A stretch of DNA of 64,000 bases from Verrucomicrobiia bacterium. Its GTDB lineage: Bacteria; Verrucomicrobiota; Verrucomicrobiia; Limisphaerales; JAEYXS01. The stretch spans positions 332,009-396,008 of the forward strand of contig DASWYF010000002.1 of the NCBI GenBank assembly GCA_036405135.1, in the 5' to 3' direction. This document shows, piece by piece, positions 36,301 through 45,003 of this stretch. A model generated the notes under the pieces. It was not told the origin of the DNA. It was given only the letters and a program-made list of their open reading frames with translations, and made no database searches. Each line of letters starts with the position of its first letter. Within the stretch, counting starts at the first letter, position 1. The position numbers were made by a program, and so were the translations under genes.

Positions 36301-36925
36301 CGTTGATGGAGGCGGTGTATGTTTCCGGCAAATGCGGGGCAGCACCATGAACAAAACAGTTGGTTGCCCGGTTCAACAAGAGGATGGATCCGATAGCACC
36401 GGGCATGACGTCCTCGATCAGCATGATGAGGCGGGTCAATATCTCGCTCTGGGGCCGGCCATGGGCAAGCATTTCCAAGATGGTGACTTGTTGGCCGGCG
36501 AATTCGTATACAATCTCCTGGAAGATGCTGCGGATGTTCAGCAGGTGAAGGCCGTTTCCTTGATAGGAAGCGCGCAATTCCACGGGGGTGAATTGTCCCG
36601 GTCCGCAAAGCAACTGGGCACGGAGAACGAGTTTTTCAGTCTGGGTTTGGGCGAGCCATGCGGCCAGTCGCAGTTCTTTGCCAGGGGAGCGAAGGTAAGC
36701 GGCCAGATCGCCGTTACGGATGTCAGCGATGCCGAAGAGTTCATGGATCTGGCCCTCTGCGTGCTGGATGCGACCGGTGGCATCCACATGAAGCACGCAG
36801 GTGAGCTGAGGAGGAGGTTGCCAGGCGGTGAGTAGCTGCGTGGCATTGTCTTGGCTGGTGGTGCTCACTCGGTGATTTATCCGTATGACCGGCTGAGGTT
36901 GGATGACGTCAACTGTGGAAAGCAT
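33326..36925 (-). CDS. Hybrid sensor histidine kinase with GAF and multiple PAS domains
   Basis: A protein of about 1199 residues, soluble by sequence. A GAF domain (roughly 140-300) is followed by four PAS/PAC units (roughly 315-800), a HisKA domain with phospho-His in GGIAHDLNNVLAP, an HATPase domain and a C-terminal receiver with Asp in VIITDMMMPVMDG. It probably integrates several small-molecule or redox signals and relays phosphate internally. I chose the ATG giving MLSTVDV; the frame continues upstream to 36985 and 37111, but the second of these would overlap the divergent kinase gene. Confidence 0.92.
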   Translation of the reverse strand: MLSTVDVIQPQPVIRINHRVSTTSQDNATQLLTAWQPPPQLTCVLHVDATGRIQHAEGQIHELFGIADIRNGDLAAYLRSPGKELRLAAWLAQTQTEKLVLRAQLLCGPGQFTPVELRASYQGNGLHLLNIRSIFQEIVYEFAGQQVTILEMLAHGRPQSEILTRLIMLIEDVMPGAIGSILLLNRATNCFVHGAAPHLPETYTASINGLPSGPDVGSCGAALHKRQRTVVTDIATDPLWADYRHYILPFGFQACWSTPFFAEDGTSLGAFGIYYREKRAPYPHEIAIVDAASHLASVVVSHTINQQRLQNALTALQQSEDRLQTTFDFLNDAIFVHDHQTGAIVDANQRAVEMYGWTKQELLRFTIGDLSAGTRPYSQQDALDWIRRAENDGPQLFEWRARDRNSRLFWVEVNLRYARIGAQQRVLVTVRDISARKLIEERLELALRGTDLSLWDWDIPSGTVSIGERWLTALGYSQDDLPNTVETWRKLLHPEDSPATEKAIAEHFSGRTDRYDVEFRLLHKNGTWKWVHTRGRVVEWSADGKPLRMTGSHLDIHVRKTAEERIRENQRVLETLLGNLVGMAYRCRIDEYWTMEFVSQGCLPLTGYKPEDIVNNRRISYEELTHPEDRQMVRDTIYAALEQGRQFELAYRITKADSMIRTVWERGIGIRSPDGKLEFLEGFITDITDIQHSQAMLAEQAALLDRAQDAIIVRDLLGIITFWNQGATRVYGWTREEATGKRVLDLFYREESPYLDSMQELLTKGEWAGEQQHITNTGREIAIEGRWTLLRDQRGNPKSVLSINTDITEKKRLEAQFLRAQRMESIGTLAGGIAHDLNNVLAPIIMSIDLLKLSSRSTEELELLSQMETSAHRGADLVRQVLSFARGVGGRRVTTNPSHLIRDIVKIMKETFPRSITIKTHRSDDLWMVSGDPTQLHQVLLNLCVNARDAMAEGGTLSILAENIDVSDAMAGQMENALPGNYVRFIVEDTGSGIPTDILGKIFEPFFTTKEIGKGTGLGLSTAMAIVRSHGGFIQVESQPDQGTTFYVYLPSSNLSLEPDLPLRPSNVPCGNGEFVLIVDDESSVRSVLKNMLTTFGYQVILAENGATALALYEKEKHRISVIITDMMMPVMDGATMIAAIRKMAPHLPIIACSGLYEQTSIGRATAAGVNHFLAKPYTVETILRTLHEVLISKPSSCS

Positions 36926-37053
36926 ACAAGAAGCGGGGAAAAGGTAAAGCTGGTAAGGGAGTTGGCAGTTTTCAGGCGATCGCATGGGGGAGGGCTGACA
37001 TTTTGTATGGTCGGAATGGACTGCCGGGGTAAATAGCCTATAGTCTGGGGAGA

Positions 37054-38526
37054 ATGGGATCTGGCGAGTGTAAGGCAGGTGAGAATTCTTGCGGCAACTC
37101 CGGTGTGACAAACCGGAATGGTGCCAGTGTTTCTGCTCGTCTGGTTGATTGGATCGTGCGGTTCACGGATGGATTCATCCCGATCGGCTGCCGGGCGGAT
37201 GCGGAATTGTTCCGGAGGTCAAGGCTGACGATCCGGTTTTCTTTTTTGGGGGCGGTTTCGGGGGCGCTTTATGCGGGGTTCTTCACGCTGGTGGAGCATT
37301 ATTTCGGGGTGGCGATCATCGTGCTGTGCAGTCTTGTCTTCGCGGCTGTGCCGTTTGTCTTGAAACGGTCGGCGGCGTTGGATGTCTGCGGAAATCTTTT
37401 GTCCGGGGTGATGGTGATGGGATTTGCGGGGTTGTGCGGTGTGGAGGGCGGCATGCACGGGCATGCGCTGGCGTGGCTGGCGTGCATTCCTTTGTGCGCT
37501 TTGCTCTTGGTGGGAAAGTATGCGGCGAGCATCTGGGTGATCGTGAGTTTCATGGCTAGCGCCGGTATGATCGCACTGGGGTTGGCGGGGGTCACGTTGC
37601 CGAAGACTTACCCGCCGGAATGGGATGGGTTGATAACGGCGTTCGGTTATCTTGGACTTATCCCGTTCATGTTCCTGATGGGGATGAGTTTTGAGACGAG
37701 CCGTGAAGCTGCCTTTGACAAGATGCAACAGGCGGTGAAGGAGTTGGAAAAATCAAACGAGGAACTGATGCATCTGAACAGGGAGAAGAGCGAGTTCATG
37801 GGCATCGCGGCGCATGACTTGAAGAATCCACTGATGATCATCATCGGAAACGCGGAATTGATCGGACGGGCAAGAAATCCAGGTATGATGGCGCAGTTGG
37901 TGGATAATATCCGTGTCTCGGGAACACGGATGCACGAACTGATCAAGAACTTGCTGGATGCCAATGCGATCGAGGAGGGAAAATTCCGCCTGGATATCGG
38001 ACGCTGCAATCTGTGCGAAGTCGTGGAGAATTCGAAGGTGAACAATGCCTTTGCGGCCACGAGAAAGGAGATCGAGCTTCAGTTGACGGGAGCAGGAGGC
38101 GAGGTGTGGGTGAGGGCGGATGATGAGGCGATGCTTCAGGTGATGGACAATCTGGTGTCCAATGCGGTGAAGTATTCGATGCCCAACAGCATTGTAGACG
38201 TGAGGGTGGAGGTGATGGGCTCCCGGGCGGTGGTGGCCGTGAAGGATGAGGGGCCGGGATTGAGCGAGGAAGATCAGAAGAAGTTGTTCCAGAAATTCAC
38301 ACGTCTGACTGCCAAGCCGACGGGAGGGGAATCCTCCAACGGATTGGGGCTGTCCATCGTGAAGCGGTTGGTAGAGGCCATGCGAGGCCGGGTGGAATGC
38401 CAAAGCGTGCTGGGGCAGGGGGCGACGTTTTTGGTGAGCCTGCCGTTGTGGATTGAAGAGGAGGGCCGCAAGTCCGGGGACACGGGAAAAATGGCCAGGG
38501 AAGCGGGAAAAGAAATGTTGCGATAG
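37054..38526 (+). CDS. Membrane sensor histidine kinase
   Basis: A 490-residue kinase with five or six transmembrane helices (about 55-215), a short coiled coil (about 225-245), HisKA with phospho-His in GIAAHDLKNPLMII, and an HATPase domain with N box DNLVSNAVKYS and GLGLSIVKRL. No separate sensor domain is present, so the signal is probably sensed in or near the membrane. It is divergent from the large hybrid kinase. No response regulator is adjacent; the partner is unknown. Confidence 0.92.
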   Translation: MGSGECKAGENSCGNSGVTNRNGASVSARLVDWIVRFTDGFIPIGCRADAELFRRSRLTIRFSFLGAVSGALYAGFFTLVEHYFGVAIIVLCSLVFAAVPFVLKRSAALDVCGNLLSGVMVMGFAGLCGVEGGMHGHALAWLACIPLCALLLVGKYAASIWVIVSFMASAGMIALGLAGVTLPKTYPPEWDGLITAFGYLGLIPFMFLMGMSFETSREAAFDKMQQAVKELEKSNEELMHLNREKSEFMGIAAHDLKNPLMIIIGNAELIGRARNPGMMAQLVDNIRVSGTRMHELIKNLLDANAIEEGKFRLDIGRCNLCEVVENSKVNNAFAATRKEIELQLTGAGGEVWVRADDEAMLQVMDNLVSNAVKYSMPNSIVDVRVEVMGSRAVVAVKDEGPGLSEEDQKKLFQKFTRLTAKPTGGESSNGLGLSIVKRLVEAMRGRVECQSVLGQGATFLVSLPLWIEEEGRKSGDTGKMAREAGKEMLR

Positions 38527-38686
38527 TTGTTGCTATTAAGGGGAATAGGGTCCAAGTTCCGGCTGTCTGATAGATCAGCTAGTCCCTTTCACGGCATGGT
38601 AAATCCTCAGGTGAACTTGGTTCAGTGATGATTTTGAGACCCGGTGGTTCGGGAACAGTCAGAAAGTTACGGTTAGTCTAGGACAG

Positions 38687-38692
38687 TATAAT
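38687..38692 (+). promoter_or_regulatory. Consensus -10 box immediately before the RRM gene
   Basis: TATAAT lies six bases before the ATG of the RRM gene. If used, transcription would start at or next to the A of the start codon, giving a leaderless mRNA. No good -35 is seen; the nearest candidate is TTACGG 14 bp upstream. Confidence 0.4.
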
Positions 38693-38698
38693 CATCAC

Positions 38699-39061
38699 AT
38701 GAGCACTAAGTTGTTTGTCGGTAATCTTTCCTTCAACACTTTGGAAAACGACCTGCAGGACGCATTTGCGGCCCACGGCACGGTCATCGAAGCGACCATT
38801 ATGACGGACCGCATGACGGGCCGTCCGCGTGGTTTCGGTTTCGTCACCATGGGTTCCCCTGAGGAAGCCGAAAAAGCCGTCCAAGCCCTGAACGGTCAGC
38901 CGCTCGACGGTCGTAACCTCACGGTTAACGTGGCCCGTCCGCGCGAAGAGCGTCCGGCTGGCGGCGGTGGCGGTCGTGGCTTCGGTGGCGGTGGCGGCAA
39001 TCGTGGCGGTGGCTACGGTGGTGGCGAGCGCCGTGGCGGTGGCGGTCGTGACCGTTACTAA
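38699..39061 (+). CDS. Glycine-rich RNA-binding protein with one RRM
   Basis: A 120-residue protein. One RNA recognition motif (1-80) contains RNP2 KLFVGNLSF and RNP1 [10 protein letters not shown]-terminal tail of Gly with Arg and Tyr follows ([13 protein letters not shown] type). Such small RRM proteins are RNA chaperones, often cold-induced. A strong terminator lies 31 bp past the stop, so the gene is a single unit. Confidence 0.95.
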   Translation: MSTKLFVGNLSFNTLENDLQDAFAAHGTVIEATIMTDRMTGRPRGFGFVTMGSPEEAEKAVQALNGQPLDGRNLTVNVARPREERPAGGGGGRGFGGGGGNRGGGYGGGERRGGGGRDRY

Positions 39062-39092
39062 TCCTTGGCCGTTAGCAACGGCAGTTTCCCTG

Positions 39093-39132
39093 GCGGGGTT
39101 CGGGTTGAACCGAACCCCGCTTTTTCTTTTTT
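39093..39132 (+). terminator. Rho-independent terminator of the RRM gene
   Basis: A perfect 11-bp stem GCGGGGTTCGG / CCGAACCCCGC with a 6-nt loop, followed by TTTTTCTTTTTT. Confidence 0.95.
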
Positions 39133-39210
39133 ATGGCTGCGCTTCCCATGGTCTGTGGCGTTGCTGTCGAACACAGACCCTATCTCAGTACACGAAAGTG
39201 AATCTAAAGC

Positions 39211-39432
39211 ATGAACAGCAAAGAGCAGCATATCGAAGTAGAAGGCAGCATCACCAACGTTTTGGCGGGAACGATGTTCAAGGTGGAACTCGACAACAAG
39301 CATATGGTGCTGGCCACCATTTGTGGCAAGATGCGCAAGCGGTGGGTCCGTCTTACGGTGGGTGACCGGGTCCGCATGGAGATGTCTCCCTATGATTTGA
39401 GCAAGGGCCGCATCACTTGGCGTTTGCGGTGA
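39211..39432 (+). CDS. infA: Translation initiation factor IF-1
   Basis: A 73-residue OB-fold protein that occupies the ribosomal A site during initiation. IEVEGSITNVLAGTMFKVEL, KMRKRWVRLTVGDRV and SPYDLSKGRITWR are the family's conserved segments. It is not in a ribosomal-protein operon here but stands alone between the RRM terminator and the cytochrome gene; genomes with more than one infA often have such stray copies. Confidence 0.96.
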   Translation: MNSKEQHIEVEGSITNVLAGTMFKVELDNKHMVLATICGKMRKRWVRLTVGDRVRMEMSPYDLSKGRITWRLR

Positions 39433-39510
39433 GTGTGCGCTTTCTTTGACTCGGGTAGAGCGGGGACTTGTCCGGTGAGCTGAATCCCGGCATATTTGCT
39501 GGAAAGCATG

Positions 39511-40758
39511 ATGCGCCGGACTTTGTTGTCGTTGTTGCTACTGATGCTGCCAATGGCTGTTTTAGGACAGACAGAGGCGGTGACCTATCAGGACTTTGAC
39601 CGGCCGCCTCATGATTACTGGAACAAGCCGCTGAAGGACCGGTTCACTCGGTTAAAGCAGGATTTGGAAACAGGGCGTCTGCCGCTGGACCGCAGCAGTG
39701 AGAAGGCTTTTCTGCAAAGCCTGTTGAAGGCGCTGCACGTGCCGGCCTCTTCCCAGATGCTGCTCTTCTCCACGACAAGCCTGCAGCTCGGACTGATCAA
39801 TCCGGGCAATCCGCGGGCAATCTATTTCAGCGAGGACATCTATCTGGGTTACATCCCGGGCGGAAAGATCGAGGTGATCTCACTGGATCCCGAGCTGGGC
39901 GGCATCTTTTACATCTTCAACGTTCCGCGTGATCAACAGCCGATCAAGGTGGAGCGGGCCACCCGGTGTATGAATTGCCACGCAGACGAGGAGACACGCC
40001 AGGTGCCGGGGCTGGTGGTCAAATCAGTGGTGCCGGGGCCGGGCGGTGGAAGTCTCACGGCTTATCGCATCGCGCAGAACGGGCACCAGATCCCGTTCAG
40101 TGAACGTTTCGGTGGCTGGTATGTGACGGGCCAGAATGGTTTCACGAATCATTGGGGCAATGTAACCGGACGTCTCTCGCCGCAAGGTCTGGCGACATTT
40201 CCGGTCGAGCCGGGCAAGAGTTTCAACTACGACAAGTATTTGATCGCAAGCAGCGACATCCTGCCGCAGTTGCTGCACGAGCATCAGGCGGGTTTTGTGA
40301 ATCGCGTGCTGGAGGCGAATTACCGCGCGCGCACGGGCCTTTTTTTGGGGAATGGAAAGTTATCCGAGGATGCCGTGAAGGAGCTGGACGCTCAGGCGAA
40401 CGAGGTTGTGCGCTATATGCTCTTCGCGGATGAGGCGGCACTGCCAGCAGGGGGGATCGCTGGTGAGGCTGATTTCAAAAAGGATTTCGGTAATCAAGCC
40501 AGGAAAGCCGGCGGCATTTCGCTGCGGGATTTTGATCTGAATTCACGACTGTTCAAATACCGGTGCAGCTACATGATCTACAGCCCGGTGTTCCAAGGGT
40601 TGGTGCCTGAGATGAAGCAGCGCATCTATCAGCGATTGGAGAAGGCATTGAGCCCAGGAGCGGGGGATAAAGATTATGCCTACCTTCCCGATGCGGAGAA
40701 GCAGGCCATCCGTCAGATATTGAAACAGACCGTGAGCGATCTTTCCCGCTCGTGGTGA
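39511..40758 (+). CDS. Secreted cytochrome-c-like protein with one haem motif
   Basis: A protein of about 415 residues with a signal peptide (MRRTLLSLLLLMLPMAVLGQ) and a single CMNCH haem-binding motif near residue 153. I do not recognise the surrounding domain. The protein is probably periplasmic, with haem attached after export. ATG at 39508 is equally possible. A hairpin terminator follows. No other electron-transport gene is nearby. Confidence 0.75.
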   Translation: MRRTLLSLLLLMLPMAVLGQTEAVTYQDFDRPPHDYWNKPLKDRFTRLKQDLETGRLPLDRSSEKAFLQSLLKALHVPASSQMLLFSTTSLQLGLINPGNPRAIYFSEDIYLGYIPGGKIEVISLDPELGGIFYIFNVPRDQQPIKVERATRCMNCHADEETRQVPGLVVKSVVPGPGGGSLTAYRIAQNGHQIPFSERFGGWYVTGQNGFTNHWGNVTGRLSPQGLATFPVEPGKSFNYDKYLIASSDILPQLLHEHQAGFVNRVLEANYRARTGLFLGNGKLSEDAVKELDAQANEVVRYMLFADEAALPAGGIAGEADFKKDFGNQARKAGGISLRDFDLNSRLFKYRCSYMIYSPVFQGLVPEMKQRIYQRLEKALSPGAGDKDYAYLPDAEKQAIRQILKQTVSDLSRSW

Positions 40759-40764
40759 AAACAA

Positions 40765-40792
40765 AACGCCCGCACCGTGAAGTGCGGGCGTT
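40765..40792. terminator. Hairpin terminator between cytochrome-like and rhodanese genes
   Basis: A perfect 11-bp stem AACGCCCGCAC / GTGCGGGCGTT with loop CGTGAA. On the minus strand it is followed by TTGTTTTC, so it best serves the rhodanese gene but can act in both directions. Confidence 0.85.
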
Positions 40793-40810
40793 CTTGAGAA
40801 TCAATTAAGA

Positions 40811-41197
40811 TTACTTGGCGGCGTTGGTTTTTTCACCAGCCTTGTTCCAGCCGGAGATGCCGGCGGAGAGATGCTTCACGTTCTTGTAGCCGAGCTTCTC
40901 AGCTTCCGTGGCAGCTGCCTTGTAGGCATTGCACTTGGGGCCACCGCAGTAAGCGACGATCAAAGCGTTCTTGTCCTTCGGCAGGGCAGAGGCCAGTTCA
41001 CCTTTCTTGGCCGAATAGTCGATCGCGCCCGGGATGTGACCCTTCTTGTAGGAGTCAGCACCATTCACGTCGATGACCGTGACTTGCTTGGCTTCGATTT
41101 TAGATTTCAGCTCTGTGATGCTGATGTCTTGGAATTCACCGGCATAGGCGCTAACGGCGAACACTGCGGCAGCGGCGAGGGCGAGGATCTTCTTCAT
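40811..41197 (-). CDS. Periplasmic rhodanese-like protein
   Basis: A 128-residue protein with an N-terminal signal peptide (MKKILALAAAAVFAVSAYA) and one rhodanese domain: VIDVNGADSYKKGHIPGA and the active-site Cys in VAYCGGPKCNAY. It may transfer sulfur or bind thiols outside the cytoplasm. The upstream frame is open but the signal peptide fixes the start. A promoter and a long leader precede it and a hairpin terminator follows. Confidence 0.9.
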   Translation of the reverse strand: MKKILALAAAAVFAVSAYAGEFQDISITELKSKIEAKQVTVIDVNGADSYKKGHIPGAIDYSAKKGELASALPKDKNALIVAYCGGPKCNAYKAAATEAEKLGYKNVKHLSAGISGWNKAGEKTNAAK

Positions 41198-41277
41198 GCT
41201 TGGTTCTTTTGGTTTTTGTTTGTTTGTCTGCCTCGCGAGGAGGCAATTCCGGAAATCACCACTCATCTGGCACTCCG

Positions 41278-41295
41278 GCAGGCTCTTCAGCCTGC
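41278..41295. repeat. Hairpin repeat GCAGGCT-CTTC-AGCCTGC
   Basis: A perfect 7-bp stem with a 4-nt loop in the leader of the rhodanese gene. The outline resembles the hairpin CTGCCGG-N7-CCGGCAG at 57411-57431. It has no T-tract and is probably a repeat rather than a terminator. Confidence 0.45.
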
Positions 41296-41343
41296 AAGTG
41301 TGAAGGCTACAGACGACGGTTTATTCCCTATGGATTTGTCTAT

Positions 41344-41372
41344 TAGATAGCTGAACTGTGCATTTTGTTCAA
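41344..41372 (-). promoter_or_regulatory. Putative promoter of the rhodanese gene
   Basis: On the minus strand, TTGAAC, a 17-bp spacer and TATCTA. It would give a 5' leader of about 140 bases, which contains the hairpin at 41278-41295. Confidence 0.4.
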
Positions 41373-41399
41373 GTTTCGTTATTGTGAACTTTGAGCGGC

Positions 41400-42470
41400 T
41401 CAAATCTTTACCTTGAATTCATCATCCTGTTTGAGTGACAGGCAGAACGCAGTCATCAGTTCTGGGATTTGTTGTAAGTCCTTGAGGTTCACCATCTCAA
41501 CGGGGGAGTGCATGTAACGGTTTGGCAGGCTGATCAGGGCGCTGGGGATGCCTCCACGAGTCCAGAAAATGACGTCTGTATCCGTGCCGCTGCTGGCGGA
41601 AACGGCCTCATGCTGGAGCTTGATTTTCTGTTTCGCGGCGACTTTTTCGAGGTGGGCGACTACTTCTGGATGGTTCGGTCCACCATGGGTGATGGCTGGG
41701 CCTTGACCGAGTTTAATATCGCCATGGGTGATCTGGCTGACGGTTGGGTAATCCGTCGCATGTGTCACATCCACTACGATGGCCACATCCGGCTTTAGTG
41801 TGTAAGCGATCTGACGCGCTCCTAGCAGACCGATCTCCTCCATGATGTTCGAGACGGCGAGCACCTCGCATTTCAACTTGTTCCGTGAGCCGTGAAGCAT
41901 GCGCATCGTTTCCGCCACGGCAAAGGTGCCGATGCGGTTATCGAACGCACGGGCGATGGCGAGATCATTGCGCAACAGTTCGAACTCATCGTTCAACGTG
42001 ATGGCATCACCGATCTGGACCAGCTTTTCCGCCGCCTTCTTGCTATCCACACCGATGTCGATGAACAGGTCATCAATCTTCGGCATCTTACGTTCGCCGT
42101 CCGACTTGGTGAGGTGTGGGGCGACATTGCCGACGACGCCTTTTACCGGGCCGTTCTTGGAATGGATCGTCAGGCGTTGTGCCTTGGTGATGGCCGGGTC
42201 CACGCCGCCGATACGTCGCACGTAAATGAAACCGTCTTTGCTGATGAAGTTCACCACCATGCCGATCTCATCTGCATGCGCGGCGAGCATGACGCGCGGA
42301 CCGCCACCGCGATTCAGCACGGCCACACAATTGCCATAAGCGTCGGAGAAGGTTTCATCTGCGAACTCTTTCACATAATTGAGCCAGACGCGTTGTCCAC
42401 GGGCTTCATGGCCGGATGGGCTGGGAGTGTTGACCAACGTTTTTAGAAATTCCAATGAGGCTTCACGCAT
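41400..42470 (-). CDS. M42-family metallopeptidase
   Basis: A 356-residue cytoplasmic aminopeptidase of the glutamyl-aminopeptidase/endoglucanase-like M42 family. Metal ligands are recognisable in AAHADEIG, AFDNRIGTF, SNIMEEIGLLGAR (Glu-Glu), VDVTHATD and the C-terminal PNRYMHSPVEMV. It forms large tetrahedral complexes in other organisms and trims peptides. I chose the ATG giving MREASLEFLKTL. It lies 61 bp downstream of a hybrid kinase gene in the same direction. Confidence 0.92.
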   Translation of the reverse strand: MREASLEFLKTLVNTPSPSGHEARGQRVWLNYVKEFADETFSDAYGNCVAVLNRGGGPRVMLAAHADEIGMVVNFISKDGFIYVRRIGGVDPAITKAQRLTIHSKNGPVKGVVGNVAPHLTKSDGERKMPKIDDLFIDIGVDSKKAAEKLVQIGDAITLNDEFELLRNDLAIARAFDNRIGTFAVAETMRMLHGSRNKLKCEVLAVSNIMEEIGLLGARQIAYTLKPDVAIVVDVTHATDYPTVSQITHGDIKLGQGPAITHGGPNHPEVVAHLEKVAAKQKIKLQHEAVSASSGTDTDVIFWTRGGIPSALISLPNRYMHSPVEMVNLKDLQQIPELMTAFCLSLKQDDEFKVKI

Positions 42471-42531
42471 GCAGGGAATTTGCGTGGTTTCCGACCAGTG
42501 AGGCAATGAAGAAATAGAAGGCTGAGACTGC

Positions 42532-44826
42532 TTACGCCAATGTCCCATCCAGCGTATCCCGCACCAGGCGCGCCAGTTTGTGCGGCTGATACGGTTTTTG
42601 CAGGAACGCGATATCTGGACGCAACGGCGCATCCTTACTGAACACATTCGCACTGTAGCCGCTCGTATAGATCACCTTGAGTGCGGGTTCCTCAGCGAGA
42701 AGTCTTTCGGCCAGGTCATGGCCGGTCATGCCTTCGGGCATCATCATGTCCGTCAGCAGCAGTTTGATTTTGTAGCGATGCTGTTTCCACACTTCCAACG
42801 CTGCTGGTCCATGTTCCGCTTCAAACACTGTGTAACCGTAATGCTCGAGAATGCTGCGAACGAGGAAGCGTACGGCGTTTTCATCTTCAACTAGCAAGAT
42901 GGTTTCTGTGCCGCCGACTGCAGTGCGTTGCAGGAAATCGGTGTCACTACCTGCGGCGGGTTTGACACTGGTGGGCAGGTAAATGTCAAACGTGGTGCCT
43001 TCATTCACCACGCTGTTCACGCGTATCCAACCTTGATGCTGTTGCACGATGCCATAAACGGTCGCCAAACCGAGGCCTGTGCCGGTGCCCACGTCTTTCG
43101 TCGTGAAGAACGGTTCGAAAACACGAGGCAAATTCTCGACCGGAATTCCGCATCCTGTATCGGTCACGCTGATGCGGACATGAAGCCCTTTCTTCGCATC
43201 CGGGTTTGTGCGAAGGTAGTTTTCGTCCAGTTCTTCTGTGGTTGTGCGAACGGTGAGTCGTCCGCCTTTGGGCATGGCATCGCGCGAATTGACCGTGAGA
43301 TTTACCAACACCTGTTCGAGCATGCCGCCGTCCGCATTCACAAACGGCATCTGGTTTTTTAGATCTAGATCCAGCTTGATGTTTTCGCCCAGCAAACGAT
43401 GCAGCATGCGCGTGAGATTCGTGATGACATCGTTCACGTCCAAATTCTTCAACTGCATCACCTGCTTGCGACTAAAGGTGAGCAACTGGCGTGTCAGCTT
43501 GGCGGCGCGTTCGGCTGCTTGATCGATTTCTTTGGCGGTATCGATCGTGTGCTGGGGCAATCGGCGGTCGATCAACAGCATGGAGGCGTGACCTTGGATG
43601 ACCGTGAGCAGGTTGTTGAAATCGTGTGCCATGCCGCCTGCGAGCTGGCCGATGGATTCCATTTTTTGCGACTGACGCAATTGCGCTTCCAGCAACATGC
43701 GCTGCGAGATGTCCGCTGCGTAACAATGCACTACCTGACTAGAGTGGATGGGAAAGAATGACCACGAGATGGTGCGTTGGCCGTAGGGCACTTCGAGTCG
43801 CCAACGCGGAAGCCCCGTCTCCAGGCACTTCTTCACGATCTCCTTGGTTTGCACTGGCAAGATGTTCACTGCTTGCGGCTGACCGAGAGATTGCGCCATC
43901 TGGTTGGCCGCGTCATTGCAGTAGCTCAGTTCACCTGTAGGAGAAAATTCAAAGACGGGATTCGGATTGTAGCGGGGAAAGGCAGCCAGTTTCTGGATTG
44001 AGGTTTCGGCTTCCTTCTGTGTGGTGATGTCGCGCACCACACCGATCATCCGCAGCGCCTGGCCTTGCTCATCGCGATCTACGTCGCCTTGCTGATGCAC
44101 CCAGCGCACGATGCCATCTGGGCGGATGATGCGATGGATGATGTCATAGGGGCGGCCATCGTTCATGGAGGCTTGCGCGGCGGCATTTACCGCATCGAGA
44201 TCGTCGGGGTGCACGTGCTTGAAGAAAGTGGGCACGCGTCCGTCAAATTCTTCCGGCTTAAAACCAAAGATGCGGCACGCTTCATCCGACCAGATCAGGC
44301 CGCCATCAGATGATGGATCGGAGACCCAACTGCCTACCTGACCAACAGCTTGCGCTTTCTGAAGGAAATACTGGCTCTCGCGCAAGGCTTGTTCAGAACG
44401 CTTGCGCTCGGAACTGTCAGAGAACAAACCCAGCAGATGAAGCTCACCTTCGTAATCAAATGGGACAAAGCGGCAGGAGAGCCAGAGTTCCGTACCGAAG
44501 GAAGTGTGGATGAAGGCTTCGATCTGTTGTTCCTGACCTGTGGCCAGGGCTTTTTCCGCCGCTTCCAGCATGCCGTTCTTTTTCCATGATTCGAGCTGGC
44601 GGAAATTCTGGTGAGAAAGTTGCTCGACGGTTCCACCCGTCATCTCGGCGATGGCGCGATTTGCAGAGACAGCTTCGCCAGTGGACTTGTAGGTGACGAT
44701 GCCGACGGGTGAGGCCTTCAGCATGGTTTCATTGAAACGCAATGCCGCTTCGGCCCGTTCGCGGTCGCTCGGGGCAGAACTGCTCTGGGCGGAAATGCCG
44801 CCAGGCAATGATGGATGAGAACTCAT
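42532..44826 (-). CDS. Hybrid sensor histidine kinase with PAS domains
   Basis: A 764-residue soluble kinase: three PAS-like domains (about 25-140, 150-270, 280-375), HisKA with phospho-His in GGMAHDFNNLLTVI, HATPase (DTGCGIP, GTGLGLATVYG) and a C-terminal receiver with Asp in LLLTDMMMPEGM. Its core is closely similar in layout to the large hybrid kinase at 33-37 kb, suggesting a shared family expansion. The output partner is not encoded nearby. Confidence 0.93.
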   Translation of the reverse strand: MSSHPSLPGGISAQSSSAPSDRERAEAALRFNETMLKASPVGIVTYKSTGEAVSANRAIAEMTGGTVEQLSHQNFRQLESWKKNGMLEAAEKALATGQEQQIEAFIHTSFGTELWLSCRFVPFDYEGELHLLGLFSDSSERKRSEQALRESQYFLQKAQAVGQVGSWVSDPSSDGGLIWSDEACRIFGFKPEEFDGRVPTFFKHVHPDDLDAVNAAAQASMNDGRPYDIIHRIIRPDGIVRWVHQQGDVDRDEQGQALRMIGVVRDITTQKEAETSIQKLAAFPRYNPNPVFEFSPTGELSYCNDAANQMAQSLGQPQAVNILPVQTKEIVKKCLETGLPRWRLEVPYGQRTISWSFFPIHSSQVVHCYAADISQRMLLEAQLRQSQKMESIGQLAGGMAHDFNNLLTVIQGHASMLLIDRRLPQHTIDTAKEIDQAAERAAKLTRQLLTFSRKQVMQLKNLDVNDVITNLTRMLHRLLGENIKLDLDLKNQMPFVNADGGMLEQVLVNLTVNSRDAMPKGGRLTVRTTTEELDENYLRTNPDAKKGLHVRISVTDTGCGIPVENLPRVFEPFFTTKDVGTGTGLGLATVYGIVQQHQGWIRVNSVVNEGTTFDIYLPTSVKPAAGSDTDFLQRTAVGGTETILLVEDENAVRFLVRSILEHYGYTVFEAEHGPAALEVWKQHRYKIKLLLTDMMMPEGMTGHDLAERLLAEEPALKVIYTSGYSANVFSKDAPLRPDIAFLQKPYQPHKLARLVRDTLDGTLA

Positions 44827-45003
44827 CAGAAGAGCAGGCCGGGGGAATTTGGCACTACCCTTGGGCCATTACAATAGGCTTCTATGTCAGAAGCTCAACA
44901 CGAAAGATTTGTCTGATGTGGCACTGCAAAATCAGGATGGCCAAAAGAAGAGGGCTCTCCTATAAATCTGCGCGTTCCCGCAATCAACCCGTTCCTGCTA
45001 AGG

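Noticed and set aside
44878..44894. GCTTCT-ATGTC-AGAAGC hairpin between a kinase gene and the Ser/Thr kinase
   Set aside because: A six-base stem without T-tract in a 177-bp divergent spacer is expected by chance often enough.
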